From assembly GCA_033026295.1 (NCBI GenBank), contig CM065189.1:13397203-13461202 (forward strand): a DNA stretch of 64,000 nt, in the 5' to 3' direction. Shown one piece after another: positions 50,200-63,100 of the stretch. This stretch comes from Channa striata. Taxonomy: Eukaryota; Chordata; Actinopteri; Anabantiformes; Channidae. The notes below the pieces were generated by a model. The model saw only the letters and a list, made by a program, of their open reading frames with translations, was not told where the DNA came from and did not search any database. Made by a program: the position numbers and the translations under genes. Position 1 is the stretch's first letter. Each line of letters begins with the position of its first letter.

Positions 50200-53100
50200 T
50201 CCTCTTTAATGCTCCCATGCTCATAAGAGTTTGCACACATATTCATATACACAGGGATGCTCACACAAAGACACACAAGTAGGCAAGAGGTGGGGTGTTG
50301 AGTCTCTTATCTTATGCATCCTTCTCCGTGCTGGTTCGTGTTTTCATTTCTCACTTGAGCAGCACAGGGGTAAGATGCACCATCAGTCCTCGTTCCGTCG
50401 CAAAACCCAGGTTTGCTTTGGACACTCTAAGTGTGTTTTCATCTCGGGTACAAACAAATGTGTGTTTTTAAGGTTTTTTCTGATATGCCTCCATATAGGA
50501 GATGTGAAGATGTAAAATGTTATATTTGGTGTAGAAAATGTAAAGGTCATATTTCCTTTTTGCAGCCAATCTTTTACTTGCTTCAGTACTGTGAGAAAGC
50601 CACATTATCTTCTTCTGTATTTAAATTTAAAAAAGGATTTAAAAGTATATCACTGATTTCAACAATAGTTTTTGATTGTGTGGCCATCAGTTTAATGATT
50701 TTACTGGAGTTTATGAAAAGTCTTCAGTACTAAAATCTATGTTTTCTCTCAGCGTAATGTTTCTACCGTGACAAAAATATATTTATCTCGGTAGGACAAC
50801 ATCACACTGTCCTACAAAAAAATATGGTTTTAACAAGAAAGAAATATCTTGTTATCATGATAAAGTGTTGTTTTAATGAAAAAAGTAATTTGATTAAACA
50901 AGAAAATTATGTTATGATCAACAGGCATAGTCCAGCAATTGCCAATCAAAATAAATACATAGCGATCCCTGCAGGCTTAATATCATCATGGTATATATTA
51001 AACAGGCAGTAAGGGACCTTATGTCCATAAACCACTTGGGGATGGACCTGATACCACCCGACACTGGGTGAGCAGCAGCATTCACGGTGGACTCATGGCC
51101 CGACTATCACAGCGACACACAGATCCACCCTCACTTTAACACCCGCAGGCAGCACATATTATTAACTGTTAATGGCCAATTGTCAAGAGACACTCGTTAT
51201 TATAACAGCATGAGTTTATTAGCATACATACATAACTGAAACAGTGCAGAGCAGCTGTATAACAAGAGGTGGTATGGTGAAGGTGTGATTCCAGGTTAGT
51301 CTGGCTATTGATGGATAACAATAAATAAATATTCTATTATAATGTGAAAGTGTCTCGTGACAATGAGAAAAGAATGTTGTTATATAAGAAAGGTTTCTAA
51401 CATTTTCCTTTAGCGTGGCAGCTGTACGGAACAGCAAAAGAGCAAAAGAGCAGCAGAGGCCATTGGAAATAAACACCTGTTGAGTTTATTCATAGTACAA
51501 TGCTACTTTTGATTAAATTAATTTCCTATGCACTTTTTATTAATCCTAGAAATCAAACTGTAAACATACTGGGGTCTCTGCTGCCAGTGTTTTTTTACGG
51601 TAAAATTCTTTACGGTGTCTAAGGTTTGGCCACAATCACATTGCTGACATTTTCTGAAGATAGAGATACTTTGCATGAGTTTATTCCATTTCAAACATAG
51701 TAGAAATTACATTTTTGCACTTGTTGTTCACTGCACCACTTTTTCCCTCTCATATTTGCTTGTGTGGTGGGTGTGAATCCGGCTCCCACTGTCCTGTCAC
51801 GTTCCTCTTCTCCCTGCATTGCTCCGTGACAGTTGTACTGCACTAACTTTCTAGGGCATGACGCGCTCCACTCTGGCTACTCTCCAAGTGTTTTTGTAGA
51901 GGCCCAGCCTCCTGCAGTATTCTATTGCTATTTCAGACAGGTACAGAGGCAGCGGGATCATGTGCACACATCATACTCTGTGTTTGAAAGACGAGGAAAA
52001 AACATCCAGTGACTCGTCCGCCAGGACAACGCCAGGACAGTGATGACTGGCCTCATACACCTGTGACTCAGTCTTTGAGCAGCGCCCTCTTTTCCCTTTG
52101 GTCACACTTGTGAAGGGGAAGTCAGGATATTCATTGAAGCATATGCAGAGAATTCACAGTTGTTCATACATTTACGTGGTCTTTCATACACGTTGTGTCC
52201 TTGCACTGGAGTGTTTCCAGTTTTCATACTGGGCTGCTGCCTTCGCTGCTCCTTTGCCCTGCTGTTCAACCTCAGGGAGCAAATGATCTCTTGACACTGC
52301 AATATGGCATGTTCTGATGATGTCACACCTGAGAAAAACCTTGTACCTACTAATTTAAGAAACCATCTTTTTGTCCTCAGGTGGGAGAGAAAGACAAGAG
52401 ACAAAATCTTCACATTTCTATTGGGACATGGTTGACGTGTATTTTGCAAATTTGTGGGAAAGGACGGAAATTAGCGGAATCACATATGAATCATAAATGC
52501 GTTTTATTATTAGACAGAAAATATGCTGATGAGCACAAATGGCGCTAAGATGGAGGAGTCAAGACTGATGAAACTAAAGATGATGTCTTTGTATTTCATT
52601 GCCATAAAAGCTGAAATAAATCTATTTAAATATCCATCATGAGGCAATTCACTTGTAATTCTACTGACACAAGCTCCACTGCTGAATGCTGAATGACAGA
52701 GTCACCTGTGGTCTCTTTGGGGATGTGAGATGGATCCTAAAAGTCTAAGACGTGATGACTGAGTCTGCAGCTCCTCGGTTCGTGGGGACATTCTACGGTA
52801 TAGTGGAAATCCCTGTGGCAGTCAGTCAAACAGTCATTCAGCCCTTCAGTCACATTGCGTGAAAGCTGTAAGCTGTGGTGCCTTTACGCATTGCAGCAGT
52901 ACACACACCTCCCTCTGTCTGGGACTTCACAGGTCCTCTACGGGTTGACGGGCTGACACACACTCACAAGCACACACACGCGCATGCACATGAACACACA
53001 ATTACATACAATCCCTCTGGCTTTTCCTTTCCCTTTCTTCACCTCCTCCTTTCCTCCTTTGAGTGTCTCCGGGGGCCTCGGAGTGCAGCAGGAGTGAAGG

Positions 53101-53930
53101 ACAGCAGACTAATTTCCAAAGCCAACCACTCCTCCCCTCTGACTGGAGAGAATAACCTCACAGAGGCCACAGTGTCCTTTACATGGAGGAATTATGACCC
53201 ACTACATTACAAAGTAAATGCCTGCAAAAATGCAGCCTACAAACATGAGAAAAAGATGGATTTGTTAACAAAAAAATGTAATGTAAAGTGTATTTTAAAA
53301 TATTAATTCTCTGCCTCTGCCTTACATACTTTTTACATGGGAATAAACATATTTACATACACTTGCCATATTTGCCATATTTGTCAACCCACATAAATGG
53401 TTTTAAATCATTTTTTCGACAAGAGAAGAAGACGTACGGCAGCCCGGCCTCATTTGCTCCGCGTCTTTATCCTGTCAGCTGGAGGAAAGCCTGGAGGACC
53501 ATCATCACAAAGCAAATACCAGTTGCACATATTTCTGACAAATTTAGAAGCAATGACTTTATGACTTTGTTTACAAATAAAATTGTAGCTATTTAAGCAA
53601 AAATTCACCTCCCCACAATTATCACATACCTTCATGTACAACAGGCCCAGAAACATCCCTGTTAGACTGCTTCCTCCACGGAGAAGTTGCTGAGTTAAAT
53701 TCACTAATTACAAACAAACTGTCCGTTTAGAAAGAATACAAATGTTTGACCCTTCATAGACATATTAATATCTATATTAGAACTGATCAATCTATCTAAG
53801 GAAACAGGCCATGTAGCAACAGTTGCTGTAGTCAAATAAACCAATTAGTCAAACTTCCAGCATGCTTAAAAGACATAAAGTCGTGGATGTCCTATTTTCT
53901 ATTTTGGAAATCACAAGGCAATTTTAACAA
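50200..53930. other. Intergenic region, no gene recognised
   Basis: No exon with recognisable homology was found on either strand. A CA-rich patch lies near 52.96-53.0 kb. The open frames are short and unsupported. Confidence 0.45.
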
Positions 53931-53934
53931 CTGA

Positions 53935-54375
53935 ATTCAAAACCTTTAGCGGTCAGGTTCCACCATATCTGAAAGGCCTCATAGTACAGCATTATGCCAA
54001 TAGACCACTTCAATCACAGACTGTAAATGTAGGAGTTTCCTAAAGTAGAATGGGATGCAGAGGCTGTGCCTATCAAGCTCCTCTCCTGTGGCTCCCAGTT
54101 CAGATTGAGGAGGCAAACACCCTCACAATTTGTAAGACTAGGCATTAAACCTTCCTTTTTGATACAGCTTATATTTAGACTGACTCAGTTACTGGGAGCC
54201 ACCCCTTATTTATACTGATATAGACTTATTGATATAGACTAAATTTTTAGATTCTCGCTCCACTAGGTCTTGCTCAGTGTTGATTTGTTGGGTTTTCTCT
54301 ACATACCTGTGGTGTCTTGACTTTAATATGTGAAGTGCTTATGATGACTTTGTTGTGAATTGAAAATTTAAAAAA
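53935..54375 (+). mobile_element. Rex1/L2-like LINE 3' end
   Basis: The plus strand matches the familiar 3' part of fish LINEs: 'ggttccaccatatctgaaaggcctcatagtac', a 'caatagaccacttcaatcacagactg' block, 'ctcctctcctgtggctcccagttcagattgagg', and 'aggcattaaaccttcctttttgatacagctta'. These encode decayed C-terminal reverse-transcriptase residues followed by the 3'UTR. It is 5'-truncated, as usual for LINE copies. Confidence 0.65.
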
Positions 54376-54469
54376 AATGATTATAAGTCTAATGCATGGT
54401 GAACACTGAGCAGAACACTGACATTAGATTAAGATATTTAGTGTTGAATAGATATTCAAGGGCACTGCA

Positions 54470-54542
54470 GACCCAGTGGCCAAATGGGCAAGACATTAAC
54501 CTCAAGAGCTGAAGAATGTGGATTTTCGGTCCAACCTGGGTT
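54470..54542 (+). pseudogene. Degenerate tRNA-like sequence (tRNA-Arg-derived)
   Basis: A 73-nt segment resembles tRNA-Arg(CCT). The acceptor ends gacccag and ctgggtt pair over all seven positions with one wobble. An A-box-like TGGCCAAATGG is present, and the anticodon-stem arms pair at four of five positions. The T arm has one extra base and a non-standard loop (TTTTCGG instead of TTCGANT), and the anticodon loop no longer reads CCT. It is therefore a decayed tRNA gene or the head of a tRNA-derived SINE, not a working tRNA. Confidence 0.4.
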
Positions 54543-54559
54543 GAAGATGTGAGATATGA

Positions 54560-57500
54560 GACGATTCAGATCATCAGTGCAGTACAAAGAATATATAATA
54601 GTTAAACAGTGAACATTCAGAAAAGAATAGAGAAACTGAACCAATCATTTACAGAACAAACCTTCATATTGGCTGCAATATGAAAAGTCTAAATGAAACC
54701 TGTGTGTTCATCAGCTGTGTGTGTTATTGCATGTTTTGGCATGTGAAACCTCAAAGAATGCTTTTGGCTGTCAGTGGGTATGTGATTCATCCCCTGAATA
54801 ATCCTTCAATGTATTTCAGTAGGCTTCAAAAGTGTCTCTGTCCCCACACAGTTTTCCTGCATATTATGTCACAATAAATGGGATTTGATGTGGGGTTCGG
54901 TATCCTTAGCTGCTACTTCATGTATCAGAGAAGGGCAAAGGGGTCATGAGGTGGGACAGCTCGTTAAAAAAATACGTTTATTAGAGCTGATCTAATAGTG
55001 CAAAACAAATAGACTTGAATGGTGATAGTCTCATATGAACAACAAACAGTACATTAAGCTTATTTATGTTCAAATAAAATGAGCCACAGGGCCAGTATTA
55101 GCAGGAATATCACTGGCAGTCTAAGCACACAGCAAATAGCTCTGATGTTATGCTGCTAATGGCGGGTAAGTCTGAATGGATGCGCTCAAAAGGATGCTGA
55201 AAGGATTTCAAGAGGCCATTCACTAAGGATCTCCTGATGCAGACACCTAAATCGCTGCCTTTTTGCCACATCCTGCCTCGAGGAAAGGCACAGCGGTACT
55301 AAGATGCTGTCCTGTGACATAATCCACCTTTCATTTGACTGCAGCTGTGCCAAAAGGCAAAAGCGTCGGCATTCAGCGGCGTGTTGAGCATGAGTTCTCC
55401 TTTTTCCCGGGGCAACAGTTTCATCATATCACATGCATAAAGTATTCTTGTCGAGTATTTGAATATACACACCTAGACAGAGGTAAACAAGAGTCATTGC
55501 TTTTTCTCCAGACCACACAAAGCTTTGATTCTCCTACACTAGGCTGCAGTAAAACCAAGAAGGCCTATAGCCATTTACTATATGCATAGTATTAGTCTTA
55601 CAATGCTCACTAACTGGGGGTAATTGGATATGAAATTGTTTTATTAAATGCACTCTTTATTTTACCCACAGCTTGTTGTACAAAAATATGACAGGTGTGC
55701 TGCTGCCAACCAGAGCCCACTCTGGCAGCTGGCTCTGAGGACGTCAGTGGAACATGGTTTGTTGATTAACCACTTTGTTCTGTAACAGTTCAGCCTCAGT
55801 TGTACTTTGTGTTAAGTGCTAATTAGCAAATATTATTATTGCGCTAGTCTAAAAAATTTATACCGGCTGCACGTCAGTGTGTTATTTGTGGGGATGCCAC
55901 TGTACCATGCTGACATTAGATTAATGCATAACCAAGACTCATGATTTGTTTATCTGTTTAAAAGCTCGTATCTTCATCTAATTATAGATCCTCTTCCTGC
56001 AGTGGAATCTAGATTTAGCTTAATGAGGCAATCGTATTTCCACTTGGAAAACTGATGCCTCAGTGTTGAATAGCAACAACAACTCATATAGTTCACATTT
56101 CTTTGGGAATAAAGTTATGGAAAGCAAGATTTGGGTTTTATAAAGTTGAAGTTGAGTTGATGACGTTTGTGCCTAAAGTTTGTAGCTGTAAAATGTGATG
56201 CACTTCTCTGCATTTCTGTCAACTCCAGAGGAGTCCGTGTCTTGAGAACGTCAGAGAATATGCATTTGCCTAACACCAAAATAGCTTGACAAAGGCAAAT
56301 AAAATAGCACTACAACTGTGTTTCCATGTGACAGCAGCACTATGTTAATTTGCCCTTTTTTGAATGGCATGCAGCCCCTGCGGAGCCCAGCTATACATTC
56401 TTCTGTATAAAATGCTAATTCGGTGTTTAAATGGCATTCATTGTCTTTTTTTGTATGTTTACATGTTGTGACAGTGAAGTCAGTCTGATAACTCAGGCAT
56501 GTATTAGGAACTTAATTCTATTTTGGCTCATGCAGCATTAATGGTGACACAGTATGAACAGGCCACATGCTGACATGTGGAGAATTAAGGAAAAACAGTC
56601 ATTTCAACTCCTGTTGTGGGAGCAACAAAGAGTCAACAAACAACAATAAAACACACATATAATATAAAATTACACAAAGATACAGAGCAGGGTGCCACAT
56701 TACCACCGGGATGTTGGGATATTGTGCTTTCAAAAATACTACGTGAGTCCCAGAGTGAAATGTTGTCAAATCCCAGTAGTTTACAAAAATCTGCATTGTT
56801 TTAATGGTTTTATCCTACCTGGGATGGCTCCTAATAATAATTATGACCGAGGAAAGTGTAAAAATACGCGGTTAGGGGAGAATTTTTTGTTATACTCAGC
56901 GGTGACACAAATAACAACTGACTATAAATCACAGGCAAAACACAAACAAGCTGTACTGTGGAGATGGTGGACACTCAGAGGACAACGTGCATTGCAGACT
57001 GTGCGCTTCCTGTTGTGTTTCTAGGTTATACACAAGGTGATGGATGCATGTGTTGACTGGACGCAGCCTCTGGTGTCTCGATGAATTGATGGGCGATACG
57101 GTGGTTGAGGCTCCCCTCAGTCCTCCGTGTGCTCTCTCTCTCTTGCCTTGTCTGTCTCACCACGAGTGTAAAGTGCAGCTACGTTACTACAAGGGGAAAA
57201 AGACAAGGACTTTATAAGCACTTGCATGTACAGGATAAGCTTATTTTAGAGCTGGAGGTTCACCCTCAGAATCCTGGAGAGATTAAAGTGATAAATATAA
57301 TATACGTTGTCCTTGCTGTGAGTTTGCTTTGAATTATTTGTTCTTCCTGCAGATCAATAATTACGTACTAAAACTTTAACAAAATTAGTTGTGACAACAT
57401 TGATCCCACAGTGTGAATGGCTGAGATCAGGTGATAGTGGCATCAGTCAGTAGGGCCAGCAACATAGTTTGGCCATGTTATCAAATATCAATTACATAAA

Positions 57501-58060
57501 GGAAGAGCAGCCACAGGGAAAAACTAAACTTCAACAAGAAGTAGGAAGAAGAAGAAGAAAAGGAAAAGAAGTCGGAAAAGAATGAAGAAAATAAAAAAGG
57601 CAGCAAAGTGTTTGGTGTCCTGGCAATAAATACTTTGGCACATATAAATACCTGGCAATAGAATCTTTAATGAACTCATATTACAGCAGCCAGGTCATAT
57701 TTTTAAACCTGTGCCATTCACACTGGATTTACAAAGGGCGATTCAAGCTGTGGCTACCCAATACAATTTACTGACTGACACAATTATCCATTTATTCTTG
57801 TTTATTTATGGGCTGAATCAGTCGATGGAATAAAGATGCACACTGGAAATAAAATAAAAAAAAAAAACAACAACAACAGTGTTTTTAAAGCTGATTGTTG
57901 AGTGTGAGAGTGGAGTTAGTTTTGCTCTGAATGCCGGACACCAAGCCGCAGACTGACAGCTGGTGAACATCAGGAAACATCTGTGTGTGAGACAGGAGGG
58001 AAAGTGGAGTCGTTGATCCCAGATGGACAGAGGCGAATGGTGGAGTTGAAGGTGTCAACT
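54560..58060. other. Non-genic region upstream of the complexin gene
   Basis: No coding exon is recognised. Between about 55.8 and 56.1 kb the sequence is more complex than its surroundings, with TAATTA and ATTTGCAT-like homeodomain/POU-type words, but conservation cannot be judged from one sequence. A purine-rich GAA/AAG tract lies at about 57.54-57.6 kb. Confidence 0.4.
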
Positions 58061-58070
58061 CTTTCATAAC

Positions 58071-58186
58071 CTGCCCCATCCTGTCCTACTGCCCCATCCT
58101 GTCCAGTCTGCCCCATCCTGTCCTACTGCCCCATCCTGTCCAGTCTGCCCCATCCTGTCCTACTGCCCCATCCTGTCCTACTGCCC
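58071..58186. repeat. Minisatellite, 18/19-bp units
   Basis: Six tandem copies of CTGCCCCATCCTGTCC plus TA or AGT are followed by a partial unit. The first four alternate 18- and 19-bp units, giving a 37-bp higher-order period; the last two are both 18 bp. It sits about 0.35 kb upstream of the probable complexin first exon. Confidence 0.95.
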
Positions 58187-58504
58187 CCACGTGGACAGAC
58201 GAGGGTCACAACGTTTCAAGTGTCAAATCTCCCATTTAACACTGCACTTAATTCAGCTATTCGATTTCATTAAGGTGGGATTTGTTTTTTTATTATTAAT
58301 TTACCTTGTGTGTTTTGAGAGTTAATTCTGTGTTTACACTTAAAATCTTTTCCAGGTAATAAAATCAAACTCGAAGCTTTCAGTGATGGAGATTGAACCT
58401 AAAAATGGATCCTGGATGGTGAAAGCATAAAGTCATTTTCTGCGACAACGAGCTCGGCTTTAGTGGATGATATTAATCATCCATAACAGATTCCTGCTGC
58501 ACTC

Positions 58505-58846
58505 GTGCACTTAAACCAAACCCCTTCTCTCAGATATTCCTGTGCACTCGTGTGCCCACCCCTCCCTCTCGCTCCCACTGCTGGTTCTCATCTCGTCCTG
58601 CAGGAATTCACTCTCCTCCTCTGCAGCTCGGTTCTGTCTGCAAACCGGGAACCACAGAGAGGCTTTATCCCGCCGTCCACAGGCTCAACTTGGGGGGGAT
58701 TTCTGTCACCGGGCTCCAGGCGAAAAGAAAGAGGTGCTTGTAAAACACTGAATCGAGGCTTCTTCTTCTTCTTCTTCTTCTTCTTCTTCTTCTTTTTTTT
58801 TTTGGTTCCCCGGAGAAAGAAAGACTTGGAAGAAGCTTCCAACAAG
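58505..58846 (+). other. Probable complexin 5' non-coding exon
   Basis: A GC-richer stretch ends at an AAG|GTAAAC donor at 58846/58847, upstream of the complexin coding exon, whose acceptor is at 60018. The exon start is not defined. A (TTC)n-T(n) tract lies inside it. The open frame through this stretch is low-complexity (Phe run) and is not treated as protein. Confidence 0.4.
58759..58804. repeat. (TTC)n followed by poly-T, homopyrimidine tract
   Basis: About 11 TTC units run into about 11 T residues, a 45-bp pure pyrimidine strand. It is within the probable 5' non-coding exon of the complexin gene, so the transcript would carry a UUC/U tract near its 5' end. Confidence 0.9.
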
Positions 58847-60018
58847 GTAAACGACGTCCGCTGGCTTTGCTGTGCGGGACAAGATGGTTGCGGGTCGGTA
58901 GAGAGGGTCCGGGTCCGGGCAGAGATGCAGACATGCCGGGCTGTCATTGTGCAGAAATGCTGCATCGCGCCCGGAGCGAGTTCGTGCTGTAGGGGGTTAA
59001 TGCGAGGAGGAGGCGATGCTGCTGCGGATGAGGACGAAGAACCAGGGAACCGGGAAGCGATTTAAAGGCGCTCGGCTGGAGCAGGTCGGACTCCGGGTGG
59101 GAAGCAGCGAGTTTTCGTGCAGCGCAGCAAGTTTTCAGGGATGTTTTTTTTTTTTTTTGTGCTGCCTGTACAGCAAAAGGGGAGAGAGATGCTGTTCAGA
59201 TGCGGCAAAACTCTCCTTAAAGCTCGTTGTGCCCTAAAAATAATGAGGCTGAAAATCATAAAGCACAAAAGTCTTGCAGTAAACTCTGTTTTGTGCTCTG
59301 CAAATGCCATGAGAATATCAGAAAGGTATCACGTCTGCTACAGTGAACTCTGAGGTCTGGGAAGTCACAGTTGATGTCCCAGCTGCAGTGTTGTAAAGAA
59401 ACATGACATGTTCTGTTCCAAAAACTCTTATTTGAATTTGTATATGATTATTCTTATAAAAGAAAAATACAGAACATAGGAAACACATTCTGTATAAACA
59501 CACAAATGAGAGCTGCAGATGTGTTGTGTGATTGTGCAGGAAAGCACAGCATCCTTAAAAAAAACCATTTGTCTTGTCATGTAACATTTTTACGCACTGG
59601 CTGAATTATTGCTCCGTGTGCTGACACAAACCATGCAGCCATCGGCGCGTCTTTGACCCCGTCTTTGTTCGACCCCTGTTTTGTCAGCAGAAATCCACAC
59701 AAGATGGAGTGTGATTGCAAATCGAGGGCGCAGGTGCCTCGACAGAACTGGGATCACAGTGTTGTAGTTTGGGGGGTGAAGCGATCCTAACCCAGTTTAA
59801 TCACCTGTATTTTAATATATCCCATTACACATGGTCGCCTCAAGGTAAAAGTGACATTTATGTGGTTTTGGTCATTCTGTCCCAAACAAGTATGACGGTC
59901 TGGAGGTTTTTTTGTTGTCCGCAACAAGCCTCATCATCATCGTCATTCCGCCATCACATCAAACTATCACCAAGTACTCGTGCACTCACAGCTTGTTTTT
60001 TCTGTCCCCTGGCTGCAG

Positions 60019-60103
60019 GTCTGTCGCTGATAACGTGACCACTGAAGGAAGAGAACCCAGAACTGCTTCATCATGAATTTTGTAATGAAAGCTGCGCTGG
60101 GAG
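60019..60103 (+). CDS. Complexin family (cplx1/2-like), first coding exon
   Basis: The exon follows a CTGCAG acceptor. It has 54 nt of 5'UTR, an ATG at 60073, and encodes MNFVMKAALGG before a GTGAGT donor that splits the last Gly codon. Complexins 1 and 2 begin MEFVMKQALGG and MDFVMKQALGG, and their first coding exon ends at the same Gly. Complexins are small cytosolic proteins that clamp and activate synaptic SNARE complexes; the N-terminus seen here is the part that promotes fusion. The accessory and central helices (EEERKAKYAKMEAERE-like) were not found up to 64000, so the gene continues off the right edge. Paralog identity cannot be fixed from 11 residues. Confidence 0.75.
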
Positions 60104-63100
60104 GTGAGTAGTCTGCCGGACGGGAGCTTGATTTAACAGCACTGCAGTGTAAAGGATTTAAAGGGATGTTCAGCAGCCGGAGCAGCACCACAGTACTAGT
60201 ACTGGCCTGCTAGTTATGGGGACTCCGGGCTGCTAAAATCAATCCCACCGACTTTGAACATCAGCTGTGCTTTCCATCCTTCTTTCTCACTGCATCCATC
60301 TTTTAAAAGCCTGTCAGGGCAGGGCATCACTTATTAAAAAGCAAGTTCCTTTCAATGCCGTGGTCAGGATCATCGAAACCTGTCTCTGCTTTTATGGAAA
60401 ATGTAATGTTCCCTGTAAAAGTGCATTAACGGAAACAAGTTTTACAGATGGAGCTAATAAGAGCACGAGTACTATGAACCTGGTTTCTCCTCACCTATGG
60501 ACAGCAACACTAGCCTTATTTTTAAATCAATCTTCATGAATGATTGAGTAAAAAAGCACAAGTAAGGCTGAAATTTCTCCTTATAATTATTAGCGAGTTA
60601 TGACACTTTCAACCAAATAAAAAGTGTCTTTGAAGCCAACTGTTGGCATCTTTTGAAGCAAGAGAGATTGAGGAGCCTTTTGTTCTTTAAAGCCATGACT
60701 TATTATCCTGTAGAATATCATCTTAGCTATTATTTGGCCTCTAATTAGTTCCCATTCTAGCTGTGTAATTCATCTTCCTTGTCAGCTAATACTTCAAGGG
60801 AAAGGCTGGACAGTGGCACCAGTAGTCACATTGCAGCACTCGCACACACACATACACTGGTCAGTCGTGACGGTGATGCTGAGCTGCTGTTGTCCAGGTT
60901 ACAGAGGAGTCGGGTGGCTACAGTTAGGATGTGGAGTTGAAGCACAGTACTGGCTCCTCATTGGGATGCAGAGGAGGCAAACGCTCCCTCGTTCTCCACA
61001 GCTGCTGTGCCTTGTGCCGCGCTATGAATTCTTAAATCAGCTGCATTGCATTGGATGCCGGCTTTACTCCGCATAAGTCGCCTGCAGACTTTGGGAGTAG
61101 ATTTAGCAGTGTGGGTGTTTGCCTCTGTGTGTATGTGTCTGCACTGGTCCGGTGCTGGAGAGATGGCTTATAGACAGTGTGTGTGTGCGTGTGTGTACTG
61201 CATCTCCAGGAAGATAAATCACAGAAATTGCACAGGCCTACTTTAGGGCGTAGGTTTTTGTACGTGAGAAAGAGAGAAAAGACACAAAGTATAATAATGA
61301 ATGTGTTTAAAACAACTGGCGATCGTTTTCCTGTCATTGCATGTGTGCATTTGTTATGGGAGCTCTTTGGTTCTGGTCCAGGTTTACAGACTGGGGCACA
61401 GTGACCTCTTTCCACAGAAATGTCTGCAAACCTGCTGACAGTGCATTGGATCACTAAAGCTTCCTGGGGAGGAAAAATCAGATAATGAAACAAACTGCAT
61501 TGTCAGTCTGCTCAGTTCTCAATCTGACATCTGGAGCCTGTCAGTCAATACATCAATAGTAATCAGCTAATCTATAATGCGGCAGTACCGTCATTATATC
61601 AGGCCTCCCCGTACTGCTGTGGGTTAGGCTGCGTACAGTCCTGTGTAACCATAATTAACCATTAAATAAATCAAAAGATAAACGTGCTTGAACCCAAGAG
61701 AAATACCATGATTTTATTAGCCAGCCAACAGCACAGCTCAATGAAAGGCCGTGTTGGTTTGTGAGTCCTCTACCACGTCCAAGTCCAGAAAAACCACTTT
61801 TTGTTGCATGTTGTGTGAGTAACACTCGTTACAAGACCTTTTTCTGGAGATAAATTACGATATTTAGTTTATTTTCTTCAGGTGAAACTTAATTTCAAAA
61901 ATGTGTTTTGCTCTCGTATTCTTGAGGAATCATAAAATAAAACAGTTGATAGATACAATAAAATGTTTGAGGTGAACAAAAAAAAGTATGACATTTACTT
62001 TAAATGGTGCTTTAACTTTACAAGAGATCAGATTAGATACCGTAAAATTTGCTGGGCTGGATAAAATTGTTCAGCACTCGGATTTGTTATTTTTTATATG
62101 GTAACAATAATTTTACTGTAATATTTCTTAGACAACACCAAGTTTTTACTTTCTTCCATTGAGTGTTTGTGTTTTTCTCCTGTCCTGTTTCGGCCCTGTT
62201 TTTGCTGAGTGTCTTAGGTGATGAGGGTGTGGATGGAAGCGAGGAGCTGCCGGTGCATTTGCGAATCCTCCAAGGCGTCTTTGGTTTCAGATAGCTGCAG
62301 GAAAAGAGAGTGATGTTAAGCTGAGATGATTCAGCTCCAAACAGTAACCGTGTTTGCTTCATCGTCCTGCATACAGTACGTTGTGTCACGATGACAACGG
62401 AAAAAGTAACTTTCAGCTTTGCACTTAAGATATTTTACTACAATTAATATAAATACAGTATATATTTTTAAATAGTGAAGTATTAGATAAATATATTTTC
62501 ATAGTTCTTCCTGTCAGATTTGACATGTAGCTCCAGTAACAGTCGATTTTAGAAACTACACTGATTACCTCTTAGACTTTACACGCTGAACAGATGGTCA
62601 GGTGCATTAGTCCCAAATAAAGATTTTTGGCATGCCATGTTGCATATTGCCACATATTTGCTGCCAATAATTTCTAGAGCAGTATAGCAGCAGGTTTAAT
62701 TCCGTCTATATCTGGTTAAAGCCATAAAAATACCTTTTTCCTAAAGTTCATTTTTCGTCCTTCTTTAAGTTGTGAACTGGACAAAACTGGATCGTTATTA
62801 AAATGCAATAAACAGTCAAGTCTCACGAACTGGCTTTTCCAAAGTAATCTCGCTCATTTTATTCAACCATGAACTAATACTGAACAATGTCGATGAAACG
62901 TACTATAACTACTACTGTCAAACATGATTCAGTGTCGCTTCGTTCTCCAGCCGGGAATAATAATATTCAGTCAAGTACTGTTTTTATTTGTGAGCTATAA
63001 AACAAGCTCTCCCACAATTCTTACTCTAAACCGCGACTAAGCTTTTCTTGTGAATTGAATGCTTTCCTGAGTGCTTTTGTGCTGACTCTGCACTTTCCAA

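Noticed and set aside
54470..54542. Functional tRNA gene
   Set aside because: The T loop and anticodon loop are non-standard and one extra base is present in the T arm, so only a pseudogene or SINE head is supported.
58505..59065. 186-residue plus-strand open frame upstream of the complexin exon
   Set aside because: It runs through the TTC/T tract (poly-Phe), lacks any domain, and crosses a splice donor at 58846. It is better read as 5' non-coding exon and intron.
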